A DNA stretch of 15,552 nucleotides from an uncultured Sutterella sp. (lineage in GTDB: Bacteria > Pseudomonadota > Gammaproteobacteria > Burkholderiales > Burkholderiaceae_F), in contig CAJJMF010000042.1 in NCBI GenBank assembly GCA_905192805.1, positions 1 through 15,552 on the forward strand, given 5' to 3'. The notes beneath the pieces were generated by a model. That model was not told the DNA's origin and did no database searches. It saw nothing but the letters and a program-made list of their open reading frames with translations. Of this stretch, positions 6,377 to 13,611 are shown piece by piece; position 1 is the stretch's first letter; each line of letters opens with the position of its first letter. Position numbers and translations under genes: made by a program.

Positions 6377-8002
6377 TTATTCGGGTTTCGCATCAAACAA
6401 GTCGCGCGCTACACGCATGGGACAGTACTTGGGACCACACATGCTACAAAAATGCGCCTCTTGAGCTCCCCGTCCCGGTAGCCCTTCCCCGTGAAACGCG
6501 CGAGCCCGAGCGGGATCCACGCTCAAATTGAATTGGTCACGCCAACGGAATTCAAACCGAGCCGCACTCATCATATGGTCTTGGACCAGACTCACCATTT
6601 GCCCCTTGGCGATATCGGCAGCATGCGCAGCAATACGGAACGCCGCCATCCCTTCTCGCACATCTTGCGCGTTGGGTAATCCCAAATGCTCTTTAGGGGT
6701 CACATAGCAGAGCATCGCAGTACCCGCAGCGCCAATTACGGTAGCCCCAATCGCAGCCGTAATATGGTCATACCCTGCTCCGATATCACACACCAAGGGC
6801 CCTAACGTATAAAAGGGTGCACCGTCACACCACTCTTCCTCATACTGCTGATTGAGCGCGATCCCCTGGTAGGGAATGTGTCCAGGACCTTCAATCATCA
6901 CCTGAACATCCTTTTGTCCCGCGTAACGATTGAGTTCCCCTAATGTTTTGAGTTCCGCAAACTGCGCTGCATCATTGCCATCATAAATGCTACCCGCACG
7001 CAATCCATCCCCTAACGAAAGCGTGATGTCGTAGTGCCGTGCGATATCTAAGAGCTCATCAAAGTGCGTGTAGAGGAAATTCTCTTTTTTATGGAGTTTG
7101 GCCCAACTGGCCATGAGGCCACCTCCGCGAGAGACAATTCCGGTCATGCGATTGGCCGTAAGCGCAATGTGTTCGAGTAACACCCCCGCATGGATCGTCA
7201 TATAGTCCACCCCCATTTGGGCGTGTTCAATCATGACTTCTTTAAACACCTCCCAAGAGAGTGCCCCCGTGTCACCATTCACACGCTCAAGGGCTTCATA
7301 AATAGGCACGGTGCCCACAGGCACTGGGCTGTGGCGCAAAATCATTTCGCGCGTCTCTCGGATATGCTCCCCAGTGGACAAATCCATGACCGTATCGGCC
7401 CCACGAACCAACGCTTCCTGTAATTTCGCTCCCTCTTCGGCCCAACTACGTCCATTCCCAGACGTGCCAATATTGGCGTTAATTTTGGTGCAAAATGCCC
7501 GACTAATGCCCATGGGCTCGGCCTCGGGGTGACAGAAATTGAGCGGAATAACCGCTTTGCGATCCGCTACTAACTGACGTACCCGCTCTCCAGTCCAGGG
7601 TTGCCATCCCGCCAACGTGCGTTCTAGCTTTTGACGTAATCCCTTATTGGTGACATTGGGCAGTGCTGCGATGAGCGCCGAGAGTTGTCCATTTTCACGC
7701 GTTGCCACATAACTCATCTCGGGTGTCACAATCCCGGCACGTGCCGCGGCGAGCTGTGTCGGGGCTCCCGGCTGGGGGCGTTCGCGTTTAGGAAGCGTCA
7801 CATCGGCCTGCGCTCCAGAGGCCCCAAACGCTCCCGTCACGTCTTTCACGTATACGGTTGGATTCGTTCCTCCCCCAAAACAGGGCGGTGTAGGTTCTTG
7901 CGTAATCGCCCGAAAAGGAACCCTCTCCCCATGGTCAGAGAGTCCATAGGCACGTTCACCCACTAGGGTCATCTCGGGTTGAGTTAATAGAAGATTTTTC
8001 AT
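6377..8002 (-). CDS. thiC: Phosphomethylpyrimidine synthase ThiC
   Basis: ThiC is a radical-SAM enzyme that rearranges aminoimidazole ribotide (AIR) into HMP phosphate, the pyrimidine half of thiamine. Core motifs are strong: KINANIGTSG, GADTVMDLSTG, SPVPVGTVPIYEALE, HAGVLLEH, GIVSRGGG, SLGDGLR-GS, VMIEGPGHIP, APFYTLGPL, CYVTPKEHLGLPN and FEFRWRDQFNL. The C-terminal iron-sulfur motif CSMCGPKYC (CX2CX4C) lies ~20 residues before the end. The ATG at 8002 has GGGAG upstream; an in-frame ATG at 8113 is rejected because it falls inside the terminator hairpin. At 541 residues it is shorter than E. coli ThiC (631), mainly through a reduced N-terminal region and an almost absent C-terminal tail. The gene stands alone, without thiE, thiG or other thi genes, and its leader carries a TPP riboswitch. 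Confidence 0.97.
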   Translation of the reverse strand: MKNLLLTQPEMTLVGERAYGLSDHGERVPFRAITQEPTPPCFGGGTNPTVYVKDVTGAFGASGAQADVTLPKRERPQPGAPTQLAAARAGIVTPEMSYVATRENGQLSALIAALPNVTNKGLRQKLERTLAGWQPWTGERVRQLVADRKAVIPLNFCHPEAEPMGISRAFCTKINANIGTSGNGRSWAEEGAKLQEALVRGADTVMDLSTGEHIRETREMILRHSPVPVGTVPIYEALERVNGDTGALSWEVFKEVMIEHAQMGVDYMTIHAGVLLEHIALTANRMTGIVSRGGGLMASWAKLHKKENFLYTHFDELLDIARHYDITLSLGDGLRAGSIYDGNDAAQFAELKTLGELNRYAGQKDVQVMIEGPGHIPYQGIALNQQYEEEWCDGAPFYTLGPLVCDIGAGYDHITAAIGATVIGAAGTAMLCYVTPKEHLGLPNAQDVREGMAAFRIAAHAADIAKGQMVSLVQDHMMSAARFEFRWRDQFNLSVDPARARAFHGEGLPGRGAQEAHFCSMCGPKYCPMRVARDLFDAKPE

Positions 8003-8037
8003 TGGCACGCTCCCGTAAAAGCATTGGTAAGATCGAT

Positions 8038-8056
8038 CTACTTCGTCGCGAAGTAG
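8038..8056 (-). other. Perfect 8-bp inverted repeat in thiC leader
   Basis: CTACTTCG and CGAAGTAG flank a 3-base loop, 36 bases before the thiC start and downstream of the riboswitch terminator. It would form a tight hairpin in read-through thiC mRNA. It has no T-run, so it is not a terminator. It may stabilise the message or shape translation; its function is unknown. Confidence 0.6.
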
Positions 8057-8095
8057 GGCTTGGGGATAGCGTGGGGATAAGCACTTGGCCTGAGG

Positions 8096-8141
8096 AAAAA
8101 CCATAGAACCCACAAGGGGAATCCCTTCGTGTTGCTCTATG
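8096..8141 (-). terminator. Intrinsic terminator of the TPP riboswitch expression platform
   Basis: On the minus strand an outer stem (CATAG/CTATG at 8137-8141 and 8102-8106) encloses an inner stem in which CAC(G)AAGGG pairs with CCCTTGTG. It is followed at once by GG and five T (8100-8096). The hairpin starts four bases after the aptamer's P1 stem, the expected place for transcriptional control of thiC by TPP. I did not work out the antiterminator pairing. Confidence 0.82.
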
Positions 8142-8145
8142 ACAT

Positions 8146-8232
8146 TGCGTTTCCCGCCGCAGGTCTAAACCTGATCCGGTGCCAAGGGTTTTTCTCAATC
8201 GATGGCTCTAAACCGTCGATACCCCTAACGCA
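8146..8232 (-). ncRNA. TPP riboswitch (THI element) controlling thiC
   Basis: Reading the minus strand from 8232, P1 is TGCGTT pairing with AACGCA (8227-8232 and 8146-8151). P2 is AGGGGT with ACCCT. P3 is ATCGA(C)GG pairing with CC(A)TCGAT, followed directly by the TGAGA core. Then come CACCGGATC and a P5 hairpin CAGG-TTTAGA-CCTG, then GCGGCGGGAA, which corresponds to GCG-x-AGGGAA of the E. coli thiM aptamer. Deviations from consensus are compensated: CTGAGA is TTGAGA, but its partner is A rather than G; CCTGAT is CCGGAT, but AGG has become CGG; and P5 CTGG/CCAG is CAGG/CCTG. TPP binding is expected to reduce thiC expression through the terminator that follows. Confidence 0.92.
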
Positions 8233-8243
8233 GTCTTAGCGAC

Positions 8244-8272
8244 AGTTTAGGAACATTAGTCATTGCTCGCAA
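8244..8272 (-). promoter_or_regulatory. Candidate thiC promoter
   Basis: On the minus strand TTGCGA (8272-8267) and TAAACT (8249-8244) are separated by exactly 17 bases, each matching four of six consensus positions. Initiation about 7 bases downstream would start the transcript just before the riboswitch P1 stem at 8232, which supports the call. Confidence 0.5.
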
Positions 8273-8430
8273 CTCAAGGCCCAGTTTTAGCGAGTGCACG
8301 AAAGGAGGGTGTTAAAATACCGGCACCTTAGTTAATGTGCTCTGTGCATACTTTGCCGTGAACTCACGCACGTCAAGGCCAGAAGCGCCCGCTTATTTCC
8401 TATTGTTTTTTATCCCGCGAGGTTGATCTC
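8273..8430 (+). other. Intergenic region upstream of purB
   Basis: Beyond the thiC promoter this stretch should contain the purB promoter. A TAAAAT at 8313-8318 is a candidate -10, but no -35 is found at standard spacing. A GAGG ribosome-binding site lies 9 bases before the purB ATG. I see no purine operator that I can support. Confidence 0.3.
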
Positions 8431-9795
8431 ATGGAACTCAATGCTTTAACAGCACTCTCTCCCATTGATGGACGCTACGCTAAACAAACCGATGTTTTGC
8501 GCAACATTTTTTCCGAATTTGCCTTTATGAACGCACGTGTTCGCGTCGAAACCGAATGGTTGATTGCGTTATCCGAACAAGGTTTTTCGGAACTCCCCGA
8601 AATCAGTGCGCACGGCAAAGCTTTCTTACGTGGCTTGGCGGACAACTTCTCGTTGTCGGACTGTGAAGCGATCAAAGAGATTGAAAAAACCACCAATCAT
8701 GACGTGAAGGCGGTGGAATATTGGATCAAGGCACAGGTTGATCACGACGAAGAATTACGGAAAAGTGCAGAGTTTGTCCACTTCGCATGCACCTCGGAAG
8801 ATATCAACAATACGAGCCACGCGTTAATGCTTACCGAAGGAAGAAAGGCATTAGTGGCAGAGTTGCTCAAAATCCACACGAAATTAGTGGAACAGGCGCA
8901 TCAGTGGGCCGACGTATCGATGCTCTCGCGCACCCATGGTCAAACCGCCTCGCCCACCACGGTCGGAAAAGAATTTGCCAACGTCGCCGTGCGTTTAGCG
9001 CGAATCATTGAAGCCATTGAAGCGGTCAAAATCTACGCCAAAATGAACGGGGCTGTCGGTAACTACAATGCGCACTTGATCGCTTACCCCGAAACGGACT
9101 GGGAAGTCTTCTCTCGCCGTGTGGTCGAAGAACGCTTAGGTGTTACCTTTAATACACACACCATCCAGATTGAACCCCATGACTACATGGCCGAACTATT
9201 CCATGAAATTACCCGCGCCAACACGGTGTTGCTCGACTTTGACCGCGATGTGTGGGGCTATATTTCGATGGGCTTTTTCAAGCAAAAATTAAAGGAAGGC
9301 GAAGTGGGTTCCTCCACGATGCCCCATAAGGTGAACCCGATCGACTTCGAAAATTCCGAGGGGAATTTGGGTATTGCCAATGCACTCTTCTTACATTTGG
9401 CAGGCAAATTGCCCGTGTCCCGTTGGCAACGTGACTTAACCGACTCGACGGTGTTGCGTAACTTAGGGGTTGCGTTTGGCTACAGCTTCATTGCCTACAA
9501 CGCCATGATGCGTGGCCTCAATAAGCTCGAACTCAACGAACAACGTGTCGCGGAAGACTTAGACCATGCTTGGGAAGTGTTGGCTGAGGCCGTTCAAACC
9601 GTGATGCGTCGTTATGGCGTCCCACACCCCTATGAACAGCTGAAAGCGTTAACGCGTGGTAAAGGGATTACACCAGAATCCATACGTGAATTCATTGCTG
9701 GATTAGCCATCCCTGAGGAAGCGAAAGCACGCTTGATGGAGCTGACCCCCGCCACCTATGTGGGTAAGGCTGCTGAATTAGCCAAGCGTTGCTAA
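8431..9795 (+). CDS. purB: Adenylosuccinate lyase
   Basis: PurB removes fumarate twice in purine synthesis: from SAICAR to give AICAR, and from adenylosuccinate to give AMP. The 454-residue product matches the E. coli-type enzyme from its first residues (MELNALTALSPIDGRYA). It carries TSEDINNTSHALML near residues 122-135, the catalytic-base region SRTHGQTASPTTVGKE near residue 170, and the fumarase/aspartase-superfamily signature GSSTMPHKVNPIDFENSEGN around residues 292-311, which includes the flexible catalytic serine loop. QRDLTDSTVLRN follows near residue 332. The start is supported by GAGG 9 bases upstream. It is alone on the plus strand, divergent from thiC and convergent with modC, with its own terminator. 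AICAR and thiamine pyrimidine both derive from AIR, so its position next to thiC is metabolically sensible, though no shared control is visible. Confidence 0.97.
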   Translation: MELNALTALSPIDGRYAKQTDVLRNIFSEFAFMNARVRVETEWLIALSEQGFSELPEISAHGKAFLRGLADNFSLSDCEAIKEIEKTTNHDVKAVEYWIKAQVDHDEELRKSAEFVHFACTSEDINNTSHALMLTEGRKALVAELLKIHTKLVEQAHQWADVSMLSRTHGQTASPTTVGKEFANVAVRLARIIEAIEAVKIYAKMNGAVGNYNAHLIAYPETDWEVFSRRVVEERLGVTFNTHTIQIEPHDYMAELFHEITRANTVLLDFDRDVWGYISMGFFKQKLKEGEVGSSTMPHKVNPIDFENSEGNLGIANALFLHLAGKLPVSRWQRDLTDSTVLRNLGVAFGYSFIAYNAMMRGLNKLELNEQRVAEDLDHAWEVLAEAVQTVMRRYGVPHPYEQLKALTRGKGITPESIREFIAGLAIPEEAKARLMELTPATYVGKAAELAKRC

Positions 9796-9837
9796 ACAAC
9801 ACCTGATAATCACCCTCTGGGGTGACACCCCCTATTG

Positions 9838-9871
9838 ACAGCCACGTCCGAGCGTCCGACGTGGCTGTTTC
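9838..9871 (+). terminator. Intrinsic terminator after purB
   Basis: A perfect 11-bp stem (9838-9848 with 9858-9868, 9-base loop) is followed by a short T-rich run. It lies between the convergent purB and modC stop codons. A smaller 6-bp hairpin precedes it at 9810-9825. The T-run is short, so termination on the plus strand is likely but not certain, and on the minus strand there is no T-run. Confidence 0.65.
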
Positions 9872-9872
9872 G

Positions 9873-10955
9873 TTAACCTAAAACGGAAACCCCTTTGACT
9901 TGGGCAAAAACGATGTCGCCGCGGTGGAGCGCCAGTTCATGGGCTGAGTGGGCCGTAATTAATGCACTGAACATTTCGCGAGGATCGGCAAGCGAACTCA
10001 ACTGCACTAAAACCTGTCCCTTGTCTTCAAAAGGATCCATCGCCTCAATTCTGACTTCCACAACATTACGAATACTACTTTGCTGAGGACGAATACGGGT
10101 GAGTGACACATCGCGTGCATGAACAGAAAACCGAAGGGATTCCCCCACCCGTGCCTGCCTCCCCGCAATTTCCCATGGAAACCCAAGACTCCGTACCACA
10201 ATACTTTGCCACGTGGTATCCACGTGAGTCACCTTCCCTTCTAACATCGTCTCTAGAGGGGAGCTAACCTCTTGATAGTGTCGAAATACCTCAGTCGGGT
10301 TGCCTGCTGCCAGCAAACGTCCCTCTTCGAGGAGCACCAAATGGTCAGCCAAGCGACGCATTTCCTCTACCGAGTGCGTCACATACAAAATGGGGATGTG
10401 GAGTTCCTGGCGGAGTCTCTCAAACCAGGTTAAAAACTCCGCCTTGCGTGCACTATCGAGTGCGGAGAGCGGTTCATCCATCAGTAATGCATCCGGTGTG
10501 ACACTCAAGGCACGCGCAATAGCCACTCGTTGACGTTCCCCACCGGATAGGGCTTGAGGCTTATGGTTGAGAATTGGCCCAATACCCAACAAATGCACAA
10601 TATCGTTTAAGCGCGCTTCACTGACTGGGCTACTGGCCCGTTTTCGTGCAAAGGCGATATTATCCCGGGCACTCAGATGTTCAAAGAGACTCGCTTCCTG
10701 AAACACATACCCTAAGCGTCGTCGATGCGTCGGCACAAAGTATCCTTGCTGGGTGTCTTGCCATACCAAATCACCCAACCTCACTTTCCCTTGTGCGTGT
10801 TCAAGCCCGGCTACTGAGCGTAAAAGCGTCGTTTTCCCGCATCCCGATTTCCCAAAAAGCACCGTAATGCCCGAGAGCGGAAAACGAAAATTGGCCTGCA
10901 AGGTAAACCGTGTGTCGCGACGCAGCACCAGATCAATCTCACCCATGGTGCTCAT
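9873..10955 (-). CDS. modC: Molybdate ABC transporter ATP-binding protein ModC
   Basis: ModC powers molybdate import through ModB. The 360-residue protein shows, in order: Walker A GKSGCGKTT (35-43), Q-loop FQEASLFEHLSARDN (~85-99), ABC signature LSGGERQRVAIARAL (136-150), Walker B ALLMDEPLSALD (156-167) and the switch histidine in YVTHSVEE (His194). The C-terminal part from ~290 is a Mop (molybdate-binding) domain, beginning SSIRNVVEVRIEAM and ending with FAQVKGVSVL. This domain distinguishes ModC from other anion-transport ATPases such as CysA. The start has AAGGAG 6 bases before the ATG and overlaps the modB stop by 4 bases (ATGA type), so the two are translationally coupled. It is the last gene of the modABC operon. 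Confidence 0.96.
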   Translation of the reverse strand: MSTMGEIDLVLRRDTRFTLQANFRFPLSGITVLFGKSGCGKTTLLRSVAGLEHAQGKVRLGDLVWQDTQQGYFVPTHRRRLGYVFQEASLFEHLSARDNIAFARKRASSPVSEARLNDIVHLLGIGPILNHKPQALSGGERQRVAIARALSVTPDALLMDEPLSALDSARKAEFLTWFERLRQELHIPILYVTHSVEEMRRLADHLVLLEEGRLLAAGNPTEVFRHYQEVSSPLETMLEGKVTHVDTTWQSIVVRSLGFPWEIAGRQARVGESLRFSVHARDVSLTRIRPQQSSIRNVVEVRIEAMDPFEDKGQVLVQLSSLADPREMFSALITAHSAHELALHRGDIVFAQVKGVSVLG

Positions 10956-11620
10956 GCCACTCTCCTTTGTCGACGATTGAGGATATTCAGTAACATCAAC
11001 ACGAGGAAACTAAATAGCAACATGCCACCCGCTAACCAATGTGCTTGTTCATACTCCATCGCTTCGACGTGGTTAAAGATTTGGGTCGAAATCACTTGGG
11101 TTTGTCCAGGGATATTGCCCCCAATCATCAACACGACACCAAATTCCCCAATCGTATGTGCAAAACTCATGAGTGCTCCCGTAACAATCCCATTTTTGGC
11201 CAGTGGGAGCGCTACGGAAAAAAAGCAATCCACGGGTGATGACTGTAGCGTTGCCGCCACTTCATAGGGGCGCTTGCCAATCCCTTCAAAAGCCGTTACG
11301 ACGGGCTGCACCATGAACGGTAGGGAATAAAAGACGGAACCAATCACTAACCCCGTAAAAGTAAAGTTCAGGGTTCCTAACCCCAAGGCCTGCGTGATTT
11401 GCCCCACTGGGCCATGGGGCCCTAAGGCGATCAAAATATAAAACCCCAAAACGGACGGTGGCAACACCAGTGGGAGTGTCACCAAAGCCCCCACACTGGC
11501 GCGCCAAACACTATGCTTGGCAGCAAGCCAGTACGCAATGGGCACCCCAATAACCAGCAATATCAGCATAGTCACCGAGGCGAGCTTCAAACTTAACCAA
11601 ATAGGAGAAAAGTCCGTCAT
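10952..11620 (-). CDS. modB: Molybdate ABC transporter permease ModB
   Basis: This 222-residue inner-membrane permease has about five hydrophobic segments (for example near residues 10-32, 43-67, 82-105, 143-160 and 190-212), as expected for ModB. It also carries the cytoplasmic EAA loop that contacts ModC, reading FEGIGKRPYEVAATLQSSPVDCFFSVALP around residues 115-143. LPLVLPPSVLGFYIL near residue 50 and SFAHTIGEFGVVLMIGGNIPG near 152-172 are typical ModB blocks. An AAGGA precedes the ATG. It follows modA by 43 bases and overlaps modC by 4, consistent with a modABC operon. Tungstate or sulfate permeases share the fold, but the neighbouring modA, Mop-containing modC and modE favour molybdate. 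Confidence 0.95.
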   Translation of the reverse strand: MTDFSPIWLSLKLASVTMLILLVIGVPIAYWLAAKHSVWRASVGALVTLPLVLPPSVLGFYILIALGPHGPVGQITQALGLGTLNFTFTGLVIGSVFYSLPFMVQPVVTAFEGIGKRPYEVAATLQSSPVDCFFSVALPLAKNGIVTGALMSFAHTIGEFGVVLMIGGNIPGQTQVISTQIFNHVEAMEYEQAHWLAGGMLLFSFLVLMLLNILNRRQRRVA

Positions 11621-11663
11621 GGAGGTCCTTGGTCAGTCGCACAGCGACAAAACGGTTGTATTC

Positions 11664-12413
11664 TTACTTTTCCATATCGTACCCAAAAGCCGTACGCATG
11701 TGGTCCGCTTCGGGACTCGACTTCAGGTAGTCAATAAAACGGCGGGCCGCCTCGGCATTGGCGCCATTTTTCAACAGTACCCCATCTTGGCGAATCGCAC
11801 TGTAGTATTCACTCGGCACAATCCAGCCTGAACCCGACGTGAACTTACCGTCTTTGAAACATTGACTTAAAGCCACGAAACCGGCTTGTGCGTTCCCTGT
11901 GCTGACAAATTGGTAGGTCTGACCAATATTGCCACCCACCACGAACTTCGGAGATAGTTCATCATAAAACCCTAGTTTTTTCAACGTTTCTTCAGCAGCT
12001 ACTCCATAAGGGGCGAGCTTAGCATCTGCGACCGCCAGCTTTTTCAACTCAGACTGTTTGAGCGTCGTTTCGTTGGTGACAAACTGGGGATCTTTACTCC
12101 ACAGCACTAATTTACCAATGGCATAGGTAAAGGTTGTCCCTTCGACCCCATACCCTTCAGCGACAGCGCGTTTTGGCACTTTGTTATCGGCCGCCAAAAA
12201 CACATCAAAGGGGGCTCCATTTTTGATTTGTGCATAAAGTGCCCCTGTTGCCCCAAAGGACATCACCAACTTGTCACCGGTCGCTTTTTCGTATTTCATA
12301 GCCAAGTCCTGAATGGGCTTCGTAAAGTTGGCGGCGACCGCTAATTTCACTTCCGCAGCGCTCACTTGCCCCAACGCGCACATCATCGTGAGTAACATCA
12401 GGGTTGGTTTCAT
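11664..12413 (-). CDS. modA: Molybdate-binding periplasmic protein ModA
   Basis: ModA captures molybdate (and tungstate) in the periplasm and delivers it to ModBC. The 249-residue precursor begins with a signal peptide of about 20 residues (hydrophobic core LMLLTMMCAL, probable cleavage at VSA-A or SAA-E). The mature protein starts EVKLAVAANFTKPIQDLA, the family's N-terminal strand with the 'AAxF' oxyanion loop. It continues with SFGATGALYAQIKNGAPFDVFLAAD near residues 53-77, the ligand loop 'S-G---Q----G-p-DvfisAd'. APYGVAAEETL near residue 135 and GNAQAGFVALSQ near 175 complete the second lobe. The start has a GAGGAG about 8 bases upstream. It is the first gene of modABC, with a leader of roughly 108 bases from the predicted transcription start and a ModE-type operator at its promoter. 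Confidence 0.95.
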   Translation of the reverse strand: MKPTLMLLTMMCALGQVSAAEVKLAVAANFTKPIQDLAMKYEKATGDKLVMSFGATGALYAQIKNGAPFDVFLAADNKVPKRAVAEGYGVEGTTFTYAIGKLVLWSKDPQFVTNETTLKQSELKKLAVADAKLAPYGVAAEETLKKLGFYDELSPKFVVGGNIGQTYQFVSTGNAQAGFVALSQCFKDGKFTSGSGWIVPSEYYSAIRQDGVLLKNGANAEAARRFIDYLKSSPEADHMRTAFGYDMEK

Positions 12414-12470
12414 GTTCTAACTCCTCTGTTCATTCATAAAATCGCTCAACATACATCACCCTACCGACTC

Positions 12471-12499
12471 TTGATGAGGTCCCATAAAGGCTCTACAAT
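12471..12499 (+). promoter_or_regulatory. Candidate modE promoter
   Basis: TTGATG (12471-12476) and TACAAT (12494-12499) are separated by exactly 17 bases on the plus strand. Transcription would begin near 12506, so the inverted repeat at 12511-12539 lies in the first transcribed bases, where a bound repressor could also limit modE itself. Confidence 0.55.
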
Positions 12500-12510
12500 G
12501 AGGGGGCAAT

Positions 12511-12539
12511 AGTCGTTATTCATTTTTAGAATAACGACT
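12511..12539. promoter_or_regulatory. Probable ModE operator
   Basis: A perfect 11-bp inverted repeat, AGTCGTTATTC and GAATAACGACT around a 7-base AT-rich spacer, lies between the divergent modA and modE genes. E. coli ModE sites are similarly sized AT-rich palindromes with CGTTAT-like arms that overlap the modA -10 region. This one covers the predicted modA -10, so molybdate-bound ModE should repress modABC. Confidence 0.8.
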
Positions 12540-12556
12540 TTACCAACCCATTGCAA
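12528..12556 (-). promoter_or_regulatory. Candidate modA promoter overlapping the operator
   Basis: On the minus strand TTGCAA (12556-12551) and TATTCT (12533-12528) are 17 bases apart, each matching four of six consensus bases. The -10 lies inside the inverted repeat, which is the geometry expected for ModE repression. Confidence 0.5.
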
Positions 12557-12577
12557 CTCCTATTTTAGGTGCCTTCC

Positions 12578-13351
12578 ATGCCAACACCATTAGCCGATCC
12601 CGTTCTCTTAGCGAACCACATGGCGGAACTTGCCGATAAGCGCATTGAAATCTTGCGCCGTATTCATCATGTTGGATCAATCTCGAAAGCCGCCAAAGGG
12701 GCTGGGGTGAGCTATAAAGCGGCCTGGCAGGCCATTGAAACGCTCAGCAACCTCGCGGGGGGGCCGTTGGTCACCAAAGTTACGGGGGGTGTCAGCGGAG
12801 GCGGCACATGCTTAACGGAGAAAGGATTGGAAGTGTTGAAGCTCGCCGACGAACTCAACCGAGCCCGTCAAGAAGTATTGGCACGCTTTCAGCTTCGCAG
12901 TGCCCCTTCGCTCTCGAACATGGGGTTAAGCACCTTATCGACTTCAATGCGCAATATTGTCCCCGTCAGCATTTATAAGGTCAAAATCGGCTCCGCTCTC
13001 GTTCGGCTCACGCTCGAACTCTCGGATGGACAAAAGTTGCGTAGTTCAGTCACGATGGAGTCGACACAACTCCTCGGGATTAAAGAAAACGACTCGGCAT
13101 TGGCCCTCTTCAAGGCAACTGCGGTCGAAATTGTCCGCGCAGAGCTGATATCCCAAGATATGGAAAACGCCATTACGGGCACCGTCATCCGTTCTGTGCG
13201 CGAACGTAAAGGGGGAGAGTGCACCATACAGCTCTCAACAGGGCAAACCATTATCGGTTTTGCGCGCGCCGACCACGGCTTACACATCGGTTCACTCGCT
13301 GTCGCATTGATCCCTGCGGAAGCGATCGTTATTGCGACGAACCATGCCTAA
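12578..13351 (+). CDS. modE: Molybdate-responsive transcriptional regulator ModE
   Basis: ModE binds molybdate and then represses the molybdate transporter operon. The ATG at 12578 is preferred because AGGTG lies just before it; a GTG at 12569 would add three residues. The product is 257 residues, near the E. coli length. The N-terminal LysR-like winged helix contains IEILRRIHHVGSISKAAKGA and VSYKAAWQAIETLSNLAGGP, the two helices of the DNA-binding motif, followed by GG-KGGG-like VTGGVSGGGTCLTEKG. Two Mop domains follow (~125-185 and ~195-255), the tandem arrangement of classical ModE: the first with VKIGSALVRLTLELSDGQKLRSSVT, the second with AITGTVIRSV, LSTGQTIIGFA and AEAIVIATN. It is divergent from modABC across a shared control region, with a palindromic operator between. 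Confidence 0.95.
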   Translation: MPTPLADPVLLANHMAELADKRIEILRRIHHVGSISKAAKGAGVSYKAAWQAIETLSNLAGGPLVTKVTGGVSGGGTCLTEKGLEVLKLADELNRARQEVLARFQLRSAPSLSNMGLSTLSTSMRNIVPVSIYKVKIGSALVRLTLELSDGQKLRSSVTMESTQLLGIKENDSALALFKATAVEIVRAELISQDMENAITGTVIRSVRERKGGECTIQLSTGQTIIGFARADHGLHIGSLAVALIPAEAIVIATNHA

Positions 13352-13437
13352 TGAGAGGGTAATGCAATTTTTTTATCCCCCTTTTGGCGCAAAAGACTGG
13401 CCCAATAGGGGGTTTCTTACGATTAACTTAAGCGGAC

Positions 13438-13451
13438 TTGATCAACGTCAA
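13438..13451. promoter_or_regulatory. FNR/CRP-family box upstream of the tetraheme cytochrome
   Basis: TTGATCAACGTCAA matches the FNR consensus TTGAT-N4-ATCAA at nine of ten specified positions. It lies about 160 bases before the cytochrome gene. AT-rich -10-like sequence (TAATATTATT, 13481-13490) follows, though its distance from the box is a few bases longer than a standard class II promoter. Regulation by an FNR/ANR/DNR-type protein under low oxygen would suit the downstream gene. Confidence 0.4.
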
Positions 13452-13506
13452 TGTTGCTTAATACATCCTTACAGAAAGCTTAATATTATTGCACCTGTAG
13501 AGAGCG

Positions 13507-13521
13507 TTCCCCCGTGGGGAA
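13507..13521. repeat. Small inverted repeat in cytochrome leader
   Basis: TTCCCC and GGGGAA flank a 3-base loop, about 90 bases before the cytochrome start, between the predicted promoter and the gene. A GC-rich hairpin in the 5' leader is possible; no T-run follows closely enough to call a terminator with confidence. Confidence 0.35.
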
Positions 13522-13611
13522 TTTCCTCACCTCTCAATTTAGACAACGAGCCCCTTTCCTGTTAAAAACCCCATATTAGAAGAGGCTCAGTTACTCAAAA
13601 AGGTTCCGAAA

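Noticed and set aside
8003..8113. thiC start at 8113, giving 37 extra residues
   Set aside because: That ATG lies inside the riboswitch terminator hairpin, has no ribosome-binding site, and the added residues have no ThiC character.
13370..13420. CCCCCT/AGGGGG pairing after modE as a terminator
   Set aside because: The loop is over 20 bases and the T-run that follows is short and interrupted, so termination is not well supported.
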